Positions 33,828 to 41,918 of a stretch of 64,000 nucleotides of DNA are shown piece by piece. The notes beneath the pieces are model-generated. The model ran no database searches, was not told where the DNA came from, and was given only the letters and a program-made list of their open reading frames with translations. The number at the start of each line of letters is the position of its first letter. Within the stretch, counting starts at the first letter, position 1. The DNA lies in assembly GCF_019504385.1 (NCBI RefSeq), contig NZ_CP080590.1, positions 1,220,001 through 1,284,000 on the forward strand, written 5' to 3'. This DNA is from Devosia salina (GTDB lineage: Bacteria > Pseudomonadota > Alphaproteobacteria > Rhizobiales > Devosiaceae). The position numbers and the translations under genes are program-made.

Positions 33828-34262
33828 TCATGCCGGTTTGGTGAAGCCGACAGGCTCCCATCCAGGCGCGGCCAGCTCAAAACCTTCGAAGCGGAAGCCG
33901 GGCGCCACCGTGCAACTCACCAAGGTCCACTCGCCCTGGCTCCGGGCGGATTGCCAGGCATGTGCCGGCACGATCGCCTGCGGGCGCTGCCCGGCGGCCA
34001 GGTCAACGCCCAGAATGCCGGTCTCAACGCCTCCGGAGGCCGCGATGCGGAGCTCCAGTGGCGCCCCGGCGTGCCAGTGCCAGATTTCCACGGCATCGAC
34101 CCGGTGCCAATGCGACACCTGGCCGGCTTCGAGCAGGAAATAGATCGCCGTGGAGCGAGCCCGGCCGTCCGGGCCGGGCGCGCCCTCGAAAGTCTGCACA
34201 TACCAGCCGCCTTCCGGATGCCGGACGAGGCCGAGTTCAGCGATGATCGCCGCGGCCTTCAT
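33828..34262 (-). CDS. DUF985-type cupin protein
   Basis: The 144-residue single-domain cupin has I-I-A-E-L-G-L-V-R-H-P-E-G-G-W-Y near the start, I-Y-F-L-L-E-A-G-Q-V-S-H-W-H-R-V-D, E-I-W-H-W-H-A-G and the late V-S-C-T-V-A-P-G-F. These match the cupin_5 (DUF985) family, whose function is uncertain. The conserved histidines are in place for metal binding. The ATG overlaps the stop of the ABC-F gene by 4 nt, so it is probably coupled to it. Confidence 0.88.
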   Translation of the reverse strand: MKAAAIIAELGLVRHPEGGWYVQTFEGAPGPDGRARSTAIYFLLEAGQVSHWHRVDAVEIWHWHAGAPLELRIAASGGVETGILGVDLAAGQRPQAIVPAHAWQSARSQGEWTLVSCTVAPGFRFEGFELAAPGWEPVGFTKPA

Positions 34263-36130
34263 GCGCGCTCTGCCTCTTCCAGCTCTGCCGAATGCTCCAG
34301 CCAGCTCTCTTCGAGCGCCTCCAGCTCGGCGCCGAAGCGGGCCTTGTCCTTGCCCAGCGCGATCAGGCGATCTGGCGGGCCGTCATAGACCTTGGGGTCA
34401 GCAAGCTGCGCCTCGATCTTGTCGATCTCGGTCCTGAGCCGTTTCATCTTGTTCTCGGCGTCGGCGATCTTCTTCTTGAGCGGAGCCAGTTCGGCCCGAC
34501 GCGCGGCCGCCTCCTGTCGCGACTGCTTGCGGTCATTACCATTCGAGCCGCTCCCCGCCTTGCCGTCCTTGTTGGAGGTGATGTTGCGCTGGTAGCTGTC
34601 GAGGTCCTCGTCCAGCTCACGGATCGTGCCGTTTTCGGCGATCCAGAGCGTATCGCAGGTCGCTTCGATCAGGTGCCGGTCATGGGAGATGATCAGCACT
34701 GCGCCCTCATAGTCGTTGAGCGCATAGACCAGCGCATCACGGCTATCGATGTCGAGATGGTTGGTCGGTTCGTCGAGGATCATCATCGAGGGCCCCGAAA
34801 AGGTGATGAGCCCCATCAGCAGTCGCGCGCGCTCGCCACCCGAGAGGTTCTTCGCCTTGGTGTCCATGCGCGAGGTGGTCAGCCCCATCTGCGCCAGCCG
34901 GCTCCGGCGCTTGGTCTCGTTGTCGAGCGGCATCAATTCGGCCACATGCTCCAGCGGCGTCTGCTCGGGCTTGAGCTTGTCCATCTGGTGCTGCGCGAAA
35001 TGGGCGATCTCGAGCTTCTTGTTGATCTTGAGATTGCCGTCGATGACCGGAATGTCCCCGGCCAGCAGCTTGGCAAAGGTCGACTTGCCGTTGCCGTTGA
35101 CGCCGATCAGCGCGATGCGCGCATCCGGGTCGATGCGCTGGGTGACATTCCTGAGGATCACCTTGTCGCCATAGCCGGTCGACACCTTGTCCAGCGTGAT
35201 CATGGGCGTCGGCAGCTCGGTCTTGGGCTGCTGGAACTGGAACGGCGCGGCATGCTCGTCAAACATCGCCTCGGGCGGGCGCAGCTTCTCGATCATCTTG
35301 ACGCGCGCCTGCGCCTGCTTGGCCTTGGTCGCCTTGGCCTTGAAGCGGTCGACGAATTTCTGCAAGTGCGCGATCTGGTCCAGCGTCTTCTCGCGCTGCT
35401 TGTTGTTGAGCTCCATCTGCATGCGACGCGTCTCTTCGAACGTGTCGTAATTGCCCTTGTAGAAGGTCAGTTTGCGATGCTCGAGATGCACGATGGCATT
35501 GACCGCCTTGTTGAGGAGGTCGCGGTCGTGGCTGATGAGGAACACTGTGTAGGGATAGGTGGCCAGGTATTTCTCCAGCCACAAGGTCCCTTCGAGGTCG
35601 AGATAGTTGGTCGGTTCGTCCAGCAGCAACAGGTCGGGCTGGCTGAACAGCACCGCCGCCAGCGCCACGCGCATGCGCCAGCCGCCCGAGAGTTCCCGGG
35701 TCGGCGCATTCTGCCGGTCGTGTTCGAAGCCGAGGCCCTTGAGTATCGAGGATGCCCGCGCCTCGGCGCTATGGGCGTCGATATCGGCCAGCCGCATATG
35801 AATTTCGCCGATCCGGTGCGGGTCGGTCGCCGTCTCGGCTTCGGCCAGCAGCGCCGCGCGCTCCTTGTCGGCAGCCAGCACCACTTCGAGCACCGTTTCG
35901 TCGCCCGCCGGCGCTTCCTGCGCCACCGCGCCGATCCGCGCCTTCTTGTTGACCTCGATGGAGCCTGCGTCAGGGCCGATATGGCCCTGGATCAGGTGGA
36001 ACAGCGTGGTCTTGCCCGTACCGTTCTTGCCCACGAACCCGGCCTTGACCCCGTCGGGCAACACCAAAGCCGCATCTTCCAGCAGCACGCGGCCCTGGAT
36101 GCGATAGGTCAGGTTATTGATATTGAGCAT
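34259..36130 (-). CDS. ABC-F family ATPase (ribosome-associated, YheS/Uup-like)
   Basis: The 623-residue soluble protein has two ABC domains and no membrane segment. Walker A is G-K-N-G-T-G-K-T (34-41) in the first and G-V-N-G-N-G-K-S-T in the second. The signatures are L-S-G-G-W and L-S-G-G-E-R-A-R. The intervening linker (about residues 220-290) is rich in Lys/Arg and Met, as in P-site tRNA interaction motifs. A C-terminal coiled coil covers about 540-620. ABC-F proteins act on the ribosome. The layout is nearest YheS or Uup, but the subfamily cannot be fixed by eye. The start at 36130 is chosen from M-L-N-I-N-N-L. Confidence 0.92.
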   Translation of the reverse strand: MLNINNLTYRIQGRVLLEDAALVLPDGVKAGFVGKNGTGKTTLFHLIQGHIGPDAGSIEVNKKARIGAVAQEAPAGDETVLEVVLAADKERAALLAEAETATDPHRIGEIHMRLADIDAHSAEARASSILKGLGFEHDRQNAPTRELSGGWRMRVALAAVLFSQPDLLLLDEPTNYLDLEGTLWLEKYLATYPYTVFLISHDRDLLNKAVNAIVHLEHRKLTFYKGNYDTFEETRRMQMELNNKQREKTLDQIAHLQKFVDRFKAKATKAKQAQARVKMIEKLRPPEAMFDEHAAPFQFQQPKTELPTPMITLDKVSTGYGDKVILRNVTQRIDPDARIALIGVNGNGKSTFAKLLAGDIPVIDGNLKINKKLEIAHFAQHQMDKLKPEQTPLEHVAELMPLDNETKRRSRLAQMGLTTSRMDTKAKNLSGGERARLLMGLITFSGPSMMILDEPTNHLDIDSRDALVYALNDYEGAVLIISHDRHLIEATCDTLWIAENGTIRELDEDLDSYQRNITSNKDGKAGSGSNGNDRKQSRQEAAARRAELAPLKKKIADAENKMKRLRTEIDKIEAQLADPKVYDGPPDRLIALGKDKARFGAELEALEESWLEHSAELEEAERA

Positions 36131-36226
36131 GCCATAATCTCGCCGATCCGCTGGAAAGGATCGGCGGTCCATAAAGTCGTTCAAACGTGTCGCTGTGCCA
36201 ATACAGCGCCCCCGAGGAGATGTCTA

Positions 36227-36634
36227 ATGCGCCGAAGCCTTGCCGCCGTCCCGGTCGTCCTTGCCGCCAGCTTCAGCATTGGTGCCGTCGTGGCGCAGGA
36301 AGCCGCCATTTTCACGTCCCTCTCGGCCTGCCGCATCGACGCCGAACGCATCCTCATCAAGGCCACCTTCGATGGCAGCGCCTGCTGGTCGGTCGAGCCT
36401 GCCGGTCTGGCAGAGCCGCGCGGCACTATTGTAGCCGTCCACCTGCCCACCATCAGCACCGCCGAAATCTGCACCATGCAGATTGTCCCGGTCAGCACCG
36501 AGCAGGTCATCGAAGCGCCCGAGCCGGTCATCAATCTGTCTGTCACCGCCGCCGACCCCCAGAACAATGTTGTGGCCCAAGGGGAGATCGAAGCCACCGA
36601 AGGGCAGACCGATTGCCTGGCGCCCAAGGGCTGA
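36227..36634 (+). CDS. Small exported protein with four cysteines
   Basis: The 135-residue protein has a signal peptide (about 1-23, ending V-V-A-Q), so it is probably periplasmic. Four cysteines in the mature part (in S-A-C-R, S-A-C-W, E-I-C-T and T-D-C-L) could form two disulfides. No family is recognised. GAGGAG lies 7 nt before the ATG. It is divergent from the ABC-F gene (96-nt gap) and lies 87 nt before ndk. Confidence 0.75.
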   Translation: MRRSLAAVPVVLAASFSIGAVVAQEAAIFTSLSACRIDAERILIKATFDGSACWSVEPAGLAEPRGTIVAVHLPTISTAEICTMQIVPVSTEQVIEAPEPVINLSVTAADPQNNVVAQGEIEATEGQTDCLAPKG

Positions 36635-36721
36635 CCCGGCGGCATCTTGGCGTCTTGCGCCTGACACGTGTCCCCGCTACAAGGCGCCACCTTTTCCAAG
36701 CAAATGCAGGATATGACCGCC

Positions 36722-37144
36722 ATGGCGATCGAACGCACCTTCTCCATCATCAAGCCCGATGCCGTCCGCCGCAACCTGATCGGCAAGATCGTCGCCAAGT
36801 TCGAAGAGAACGGCCTGCGCCCCGTTGCCATGAAGAAGATCCACATGACCCGCGCCCAGGCCGAAGGCTTCTACGCGGTTCACAAGGAGCGCCCCTTCTT
36901 TGGTGAACTGGTCGAGCAGATGATCGCCTCGCCGGTCGTCGTGCAGGTCCTGGAAGGCGAAAACGCCATCCTCAAGAACCGCGAGATCATGGGCGCCACC
37001 AACCCGGCCAACGCCGCCGAAGGCACCATCCGCAAGGAATTCGCCCTCTCCGTCGGCGAGAACTCCGTCCACGGTTCGGACGCCCCCGAAACCGCCGCCC
37101 AGGAAATCAAGTTCTTCTTCAGCGACGACGAGATCGTCGGGTAA
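36722..37144 (+). CDS. ndk: Nucleoside diphosphate kinase
   Basis: It equilibrates NDP and NTP pools. The 140-residue length from ATG 36722 is the family standard; an ATG three codons earlier is also possible and has AGGA closer. It carries E-R-T-F-S-I-I-K-P-D-A, G-A-T-N-P-x-x-A-x-x-G-T-I-R and the phosphorylated His in N-S-V-H-G-S-D. A palindromic element and a strong terminator follow. Confidence 0.97.
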   Translation: MAIERTFSIIKPDAVRRNLIGKIVAKFEENGLRPVAMKKIHMTRAQAEGFYAVHKERPFFGELVEQMIASPVVVQVLEGENAILKNREIMGATNPANAAEGTIRKEFALSVGENSVHGSDAPETAAQEIKFFFSDDEIVG

Positions 37145-37151
37145 GACCCGA

Positions 37152-37212
37152 CGGCTGACTTTGGTCAGCCGGCAAATCGCTCCAGTGGAGCGATTTGAGG
37201 GGCGAACGCCCT
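37152..37212 (+). repeat. Palindromic multi-hairpin element, copy 3 (after ndk)
   Basis: There are three consecutive hairpins: CGGCTGAC-tttg-GTCAGCCG (37152-37171); CAAATCGCTCC-agt-GGAGCGATTTG (37173-37197), the family core; and GGGCG-aa-CGCCC (37200-37211). It begins 8 nt after the ndk stop. Confidence 0.72.
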
Positions 37213-37260
37213 GAGCCCCGCGAAGGGCCGGGCCGATGCCTCCGCCACCCCCAAACACCA

Positions 37261-37285
37261 GGCCGCCCAGCCGGGCGGCCTTTTT
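37261..37285 (+). terminator. Intrinsic terminator after ndk
   Basis: GGCCGCCC (37261-37268), loop AGCC, GGGCGGCC (37273-37280), then TTTTT. A perfect 8-bp GC stem with a proper U-tract. Confidence 0.88.
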
Positions 37286-37442
37286 GCTTGATCGTGCTAT
37301 TGTGCACAATCAAGTCCGATTGCTCTCGCACATCGCCGGAGCACCATTACCAACGACCGCCCTTTTTGAGCGAAGATGTCCCGGAGTTTTGGGAGTGGAC
37401 ATCGCGCTTGCCGGGGCTGTTCTGCTTCATGAAAGCCCCCTA

Positions 37443-39365
37443 ATGTCCCTGCCTGAAACCATTATCGCCCCCATTGCCCGCGCCCTAGAGGCCAAAGGCT
37501 ATGACAGTCTCACCCCGGTGCAGGCCGCCGTGATCGAGCCCGCAGCGGATGGACGCGATCTGCTCGTCTCCGCCCAGACCGGGTCGGGCAAGACCGTCGC
37601 CTTCGGCATGGCCATCGCCCCGACATTGCTCGGCGACGACCTGATCCTGCCCGCCCCCGGCGCACCACTGGCCCTCGTTATCGCCCCGACCCGCGAACTG
37701 GCCATGCAGGTCCGTCGCGAACTCGACTGGCTCTGTGCCGAAATGCACGCCCAGACGGCGGCCGGCGTCGGCGGCATGGACCAGCGCACTGAGCGCCGGG
37801 CGCTGGAGCGCGGCGCCCATATCGTCGTCGGCACGCCCGGGCGCCTGCGCGATCACATCACCCGTGGCGCGCTAGACATGTCGGCCCTCCGCGCTGTCGT
37901 CCTAGATGAAGCCGACGAAATGCTCGACCTCGGCTTCCGCGAAGACCTCGAGTTCATCCTCGCCGCGGCCCCCGAGGATCGCCGCACGCTGCTGTTCTCG
38001 GCCACCGTGCCGCGTCCCATCGCCGAGCTGGCCAAGACCTTCCAGAACGATGCGCTGCGCATTTCGGCCACCAGCTCGGGCGAGCAGCATGCCGATATCG
38101 ACTACAAGCTCATGGTTGTGCCCGCCGATCAGCGCGAGAACGCCGTCATCAACACGCTGCTTTGGTTCGAAAGCACCAATACCATCGTCTTCGCCTCGAC
38201 CCGCGAAGCAGTGAAGCACCTTTCGGCGCGCCTCCATAATCGCGGCTTCGACGTGGTCACCCTCTCGGGCGAACTGACCCAGGCCGAGCGCACCAATGCC
38301 CTCCAGGCCATGCGCGACGGCCGCGCCCGCATCTGCGTCGCCACCGACGTCGCCGCCCGCGGCATCGACCTGCCCAATCTCGACCTCGTCATCCATGCCG
38401 AACTGCCCATGAATGCCGAGACCCTGCTGCACCGCTCGGGCCGCACCGGACGGGCAGGGCGCAAGGGTACCTGCGTCGTCATTTCGCCCACCCATCGCAA
38501 GCGCGTGGCGCAGTCCATCCTGCGCGCCGCCAAGATCGACGCCCAGATGCTGGCGCCGCCGACGGCCGCCGAGATCGACGCGCGCTATCAGGAGCACATC
38601 CTGACCGCCGAGACGCTGCTCGTGCCCGCCAATGAGGACGAGGCGCCGCTGGTCGCCCAACTTCTGGAGCGGCACAACCCCGAAGTGGTGGCTGCGGCCT
38701 ATCTGCGCATGCAACTGGCCGCACGTCCTGTGCCCGAGGACATCAATGTTCCGGTCGAGGAAGATCGCGCGCCGCGCAGCCGCGAGGCCTTCGCCGGCGG
38801 CTCCTGGTTCAAGGTCAACCTGGGACGCAAGCAGCGGGCCGAGCCGCGCTGGCTGCTGCCGATGATCTGCAAGGCCGGTGGTGTCACCAAATCGGCCGTC
38901 GGTTCGATCCGCATCTTCGACACCGAGACGATCTTCGAAGTTGCGGCCGACAAGGTCGACAGCTTCCTGCGCAATGTCGGCACCAATGGCACCGGCGAAA
39001 AGGGTGTGCACATCAATGCCGTCGAGGGTCCCGGCGAGCGCCCGGATCGACCGCAGTCCAAGCGCCGGCCGCCAGGGCCGCCGGAAAAGTACGACCCGAT
39101 GAAAGCCCGTCCTGAGCGTGCCGACCGCAAGGAACGCTACGCCAAGCCCAAGGCCGATAGTGACTTCGAGGCCATGATGGAGACCCCGCGCCCGCCGCGC
39201 GAGGCCCGGCCCGCCAAGAGCCCAAAGCCCTACGCCGCCAAGGACAAGCCCTTCCCCAAGGACAAGGGTAAGCCGAAATGGGCCAAGCCCGCCGCGGATG
39301 GTGCCGAGCGCCCCGCCAGGAAGGCGAAGCCCAAGGACCACAAGAAGAGCCGGGCCTCCGAATGA
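37443..39365 (+). CDS. DEAD-box RNA helicase with DbpA-type RNA-binding domain
   Basis: The 640-residue helicase has the Q motif (L-T-P-V-Q), motif I A-Q-T-G-S-G-K-T (44-51), P-T-R-E-L, D-E-A-D, S-A-T, and motif VI H-R-S-G-R-T-G-R-A-G. A DbpA-like RRM follows (about residues 455-530, W-F-K-V-N-L-G-R). The last 100 residues are a Lys/Pro/Arg-rich disordered tail suited to RNA binding. Such enzymes act in ribosome assembly and cold adaptation. I chose ATG 37443 since earlier in-frame starts lie before the ndk terminator. A 12-bp palindrome lies 140 nt upstream. Confidence 0.93.
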   Translation: MSLPETIIAPIARALEAKGYDSLTPVQAAVIEPAADGRDLLVSAQTGSGKTVAFGMAIAPTLLGDDLILPAPGAPLALVIAPTRELAMQVRRELDWLCAEMHAQTAAGVGGMDQRTERRALERGAHIVVGTPGRLRDHITRGALDMSALRAVVLDEADEMLDLGFREDLEFILAAAPEDRRTLLFSATVPRPIAELAKTFQNDALRISATSSGEQHADIDYKLMVVPADQRENAVINTLLWFESTNTIVFASTREAVKHLSARLHNRGFDVVTLSGELTQAERTNALQAMRDGRARICVATDVAARGIDLPNLDLVIHAELPMNAETLLHRSGRTGRAGRKGTCVVISPTHRKRVAQSILRAAKIDAQMLAPPTAAEIDARYQEHILTAETLLVPANEDEAPLVAQLLERHNPEVVAAAYLRMQLAARPVPEDINVPVEEDRAPRSREAFAGGSWFKVNLGRKQRAEPRWLLPMICKAGGVTKSAVGSIRIFDTETIFEVAADKVDSFLRNVGTNGTGEKGVHINAVEGPGERPDRPQSKRRPPGPPEKYDPMKARPERADRKERYAKPKADSDFEAMMETPRPPREARPAKSPKPYAAKDKPFPKDKGKPKWAKPAADGAERPARKAKPKDHKKSRASE

Positions 39366-40574
39366 TCAGGCAAGGGCCGGTTTCGGCCGGCCCAGCCGTT
39401 CCAGATTGCCAAGTGCCATGATGGCTGCGCCAATCACCGAGAGACCCGCAGCAACCGCCAGCGCCAGCCGGTAGTTGCCGCCCGAGGCAAGCAGGCCGAA
39501 CCCGGCTGCCCCCAGGAGGTTGGCGGCGATGGCCACAATGTCCATCAGCGAAGTGGATAGCCCGATGCGGCCCTTTATGGCGTCCTGGATATAGGGAATG
39601 TTGATGCTCATCAGTGCCGCCGTGCCCAGGCCATTGAGCAGCAAAAGCCAGTAGAGCGCCGTTACGCTTGTCAGAACGCTGGTAAGCCCGATGAAAAGCG
39701 CCATGACCAGCCCCGCCGCCGCCAAGAGGGTTTCCTTGCTCAGCCGCGTTGTCAGCCAGGCCAGCAGCAGCATGCAGGGTGCCTCGACGGCGGCCGTGAT
39801 GCCGGCATAGAACCCCACATCAGTCACCGTCCCGCCCAGGTCGCTGACGATGAAGAGCGAGACGGTCAAGGTGAGGAGCCGCATGGCGCCGACCATGACG
39901 ATCAGCCCGGCCAGCCCGGCCAGTACCCCGGGCCTGAGCTCGAACACGGACAGCAGCGATGCCCCCTCGGCCCGTACGGGAGCGGGCACTTGCACCGCCG
40001 TCCGCTGATCCGTCATCAGCAGGGCGAAGATTCCGGCCATGGCGGCGTAGCTGAGTGACGACGCCAGATAGATGTCGAAGATGCTGAACTGGGCGGCGAC
40101 CCACCCGGCCAGTGGCGGCACGACGACCCAGGCCAGCGTGAACACAGTCCGAAGGCTCGTGACCATGAAGTCGGCCCTGGCCCGACGATGCTTGAGATAG
40201 AACACGCGCACATAGCCAAAGCCCTGGCCATAGCAGGCGCCGGCCAGCGGCATGATGAGCCCCATGGCAATGGCAAAGCTCAGTTGCGACGGAAAGAGAT
40301 AGATAAGCCCATGCGCGAGAATGCCGGCCAATGCCGTGATCAAAACCAGGATGCGCCGATCCGGCAGCTTGTCGGAGAGATAGCCCAGACCGAGCGAAAC
40401 AAAGGTCCCGCAGATGGCGCCCGTGCTCATCACCGCCGCGAAAAATCCTGGCGACATACCCAGATTGTCCACGCCGACCAGCGAGGCATAGGGCATGGTG
40501 GCGGCATAGGTGACGCCGGAAAAGAACATGTTGGCGCCCAGGAGCGCCGTGACCGGCAGGCGTGATTGTGTCAT
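39366..40574 (-). CDS. MFS transporter, sugar efflux (SetA-like) type
   Basis: The 402-residue protein has twelve transmembrane segments, with L-S-D-K-L-P-D-R-R as the motif-A loop after helix 2. The N-terminal F-F-S-G-V-T-Y-A-A-T-M-P-Y-A-S-L-V-G-V and the overall plan resemble SET-family sugar efflux transporters, but the substrate is a guess. The start at 40574 is the ATG that places helix 1 at the N-terminus. It directly abuts the convergent helicase gene (no intergenic base). Confidence 0.78.
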   Translation of the reverse strand: MTQSRLPVTALLGANMFFSGVTYAATMPYASLVGVDNLGMSPGFFAAVMSTGAICGTFVSLGLGYLSDKLPDRRILVLITALAGILAHGLIYLFPSQLSFAIAMGLIMPLAGACYGQGFGYVRVFYLKHRRARADFMVTSLRTVFTLAWVVVPPLAGWVAAQFSIFDIYLASSLSYAAMAGIFALLMTDQRTAVQVPAPVRAEGASLLSVFELRPGVLAGLAGLIVMVGAMRLLTLTVSLFIVSDLGGTVTDVGFYAGITAAVEAPCMLLLAWLTTRLSKETLLAAAGLVMALFIGLTSVLTSVTALYWLLLLNGLGTAALMSINIPYIQDAIKGRIGLSTSLMDIVAIAANLLGAAGFGLLASGGNYRLALAVAAGLSVIGAAIMALGNLERLGRPKPALA

Positions 40575-40792
40575 CCTCAGTCCGCTCCTCTCCGTGGCGC
40601 CGAGATTGCTAGGCGCGCAAACCGCTGCTGTCCAACAAATCGTTTTCATGGCTGCCATCACGGCAATCGCTGCGCCGCAGCACCCGTTCGATCGATGAAA
40701 CCCCCTGTAAACAGAGACCGGGCGGGCGTATCATGTCGGCTCCGCGTCAGGCCGCGTGGGCGGCCGGTGCGGCCAAACATGGGAGGCCTTGA

Positions 40793-41119
40793 ATGACGGC
40801 CTATAATATCGTGCGTATGCGGGTGAAACCCGGCTTCGACGACGCGTTTATTGCCCATCACAACGACATGCTGAAATCGGCCGGCGACGAATTCAAATCG
40901 GCCGGCATGCGGCGTTTCAGCCTCGTCAAGACGGGCGACCGATCCTACTGCGTGCTGGGCGAGTGGGATGATTTCGACAGCATCGTCAAGGCGCGTCCCG
41001 CTATGATCAAGTCACTCGATGGCATGCGGTCCATGCTCGAGGATCTTGGCGACGATCTGGGTTTGACCGATCCCGTTTCGGGCGAAGTCGCCGCCGAGTA
41101 CGACGTGCGTAAACACTAG
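40793..41119 (+). CDS. Antibiotic biosynthesis monooxygenase (ABM) domain protein
   Basis: The 108-residue protein fits the dimeric alpha/beta ABM fold: N-I-V-R-M-R-V-K-P-G-F-D-D-A-F, a central helix, and Y-C-V-L-G-E-W-D-D-F. The family covers small monooxygenases and heme-degrading or stress proteins; the name does not imply antibiotic production. GGGAGG lies 6 nt before the ATG. It is monocistronic by position. Confidence 0.75.
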   Translation: MTAYNIVRMRVKPGFDDAFIAHHNDMLKSAGDEFKSAGMRRFSLVKTGDRSYCVLGEWDDFDSIVKARPAMIKSLDGMRSMLEDLGDDLGLTDPVSGEVAAEYDVRKH

Positions 41120-41168
41120 CCGAACCGGTCCGGCCGGTCGCCTGCTCGCCGCCTGGCGGGCGGGTGCG

Positions 41169-41780
41169 TCAGGCCGGCTCGGACTGCGTTCCTTGCTGGG
41201 CGATACTTTCGGCCAAGGCTGCGATCTCCGCGGCATGCTTTTCCATGGCCGGATCGATACCATCCATCCAACTGCCGAAGCGCTTGAGCAGGGGCACGAA
41301 TGCGGCCAGTTCGGCCGGGTCCCACTCTGAGAGAAAGTCGCCCATGATGAGGAACTTGTAGGCCTGCACCGCCCCGACCACCGCGCGCGCGCGTTCGGTG
41401 AGCACGATGACGGTGCGCCTCGCATCGGCCTGGCTGACGGCGCGCTGCGCAAAGCCCTGTTCCACCATCTCGCTGACCAGTCGGCTGGCGCGGGAAGGAT
41501 CAATGTTGAGCCGTTCGGCGACCGTGGCGATCATGGTTTCGCCCTGGCTCTCGCCCGCATCCAGGGACGGCCCTTCGATGGCCGCCAGCACATCGAACTG
41601 GGCCAGATCGATGCCCACCTTAAGGTCGACCAGAGCGCGGTGACCCAGTTCCCGGCGCATGGCGCGGCGACGCCATTTCTGCATCAACCCGTCAATATCG
41701 AGCACGGCCTCGGCCGTCGCCGGGTCGATGCCGGCCTCGCGCAACATGGCGGCCAGCTCGGTTCCGCTCTTGAAAGGCAT
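41169..41780 (-). CDS. MarR family transcriptional regulator
   Basis: The 203-residue regulator has a winged helix at about residues 75-145 (M-I-A-T-V-A-E-R-L-N-I-D-P-S-R-A-S-R-L-V as recognition region, then D-A-R-R-T-V-I-V-L-T in the wing). It has longer than usual flanking helices. GGAGGC precedes the ATG at 41780. It is divergent from a DHA2 efflux gene, the classic layout in which a MarR repressor controls the pump and itself through shared operators. Confidence 0.88.
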   Translation of the reverse strand: MPFKSGTELAAMLREAGIDPATAEAVLDIDGLMQKWRRRAMRRELGHRALVDLKVGIDLAQFDVLAAIEGPSLDAGESQGETMIATVAERLNIDPSRASRLVSEMVEQGFAQRAVSQADARRTVIVLTERARAVVGAVQAYKFLIMGDFLSEWDPAELAAFVPLLKRFGSWMDGIDPAMEKHAAEIAALAESIAQQGTQSEPA

Positions 41781-41797
41781 GGCAGCCTCCGCATATT

Positions 41798-41852
41798 TGC
41801 ATGCTTCCTGCAGATGCATGCTATTGACATGTAATTGCTGTCGGCACATGTA
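41798..41852. promoter_or_regulatory. Candidate promoter and MarR operator region for the DHA2 pump
   Basis: Two TGCATGC repeats (41798-41804, 41815-41821) and two ACATGT palindromes (41828-41833, 41846-41851) recur at 17-18 nt spacing. A perfect -35 TTGACA lies at 41824-41829 and CATGTA at 41847-41852 lies 17 nt on. Overlap of repeats and promoter suits repression. Confidence 0.5.
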
Positions 41853-41918
41853 TGCCGCCAAGATCGAATTCGCAAGGCCTGGCGCACCCCGCCGGCTCTC
41901 TTCGCAAGGAATGCCCCA

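Noticed and set aside
34292..36226. Long plus-strand frame leading into the small exported protein
   Set aside because: The part before 36227 is antisense to the ABC-F gene. The signal peptide and SD at 36227 mark the true start.
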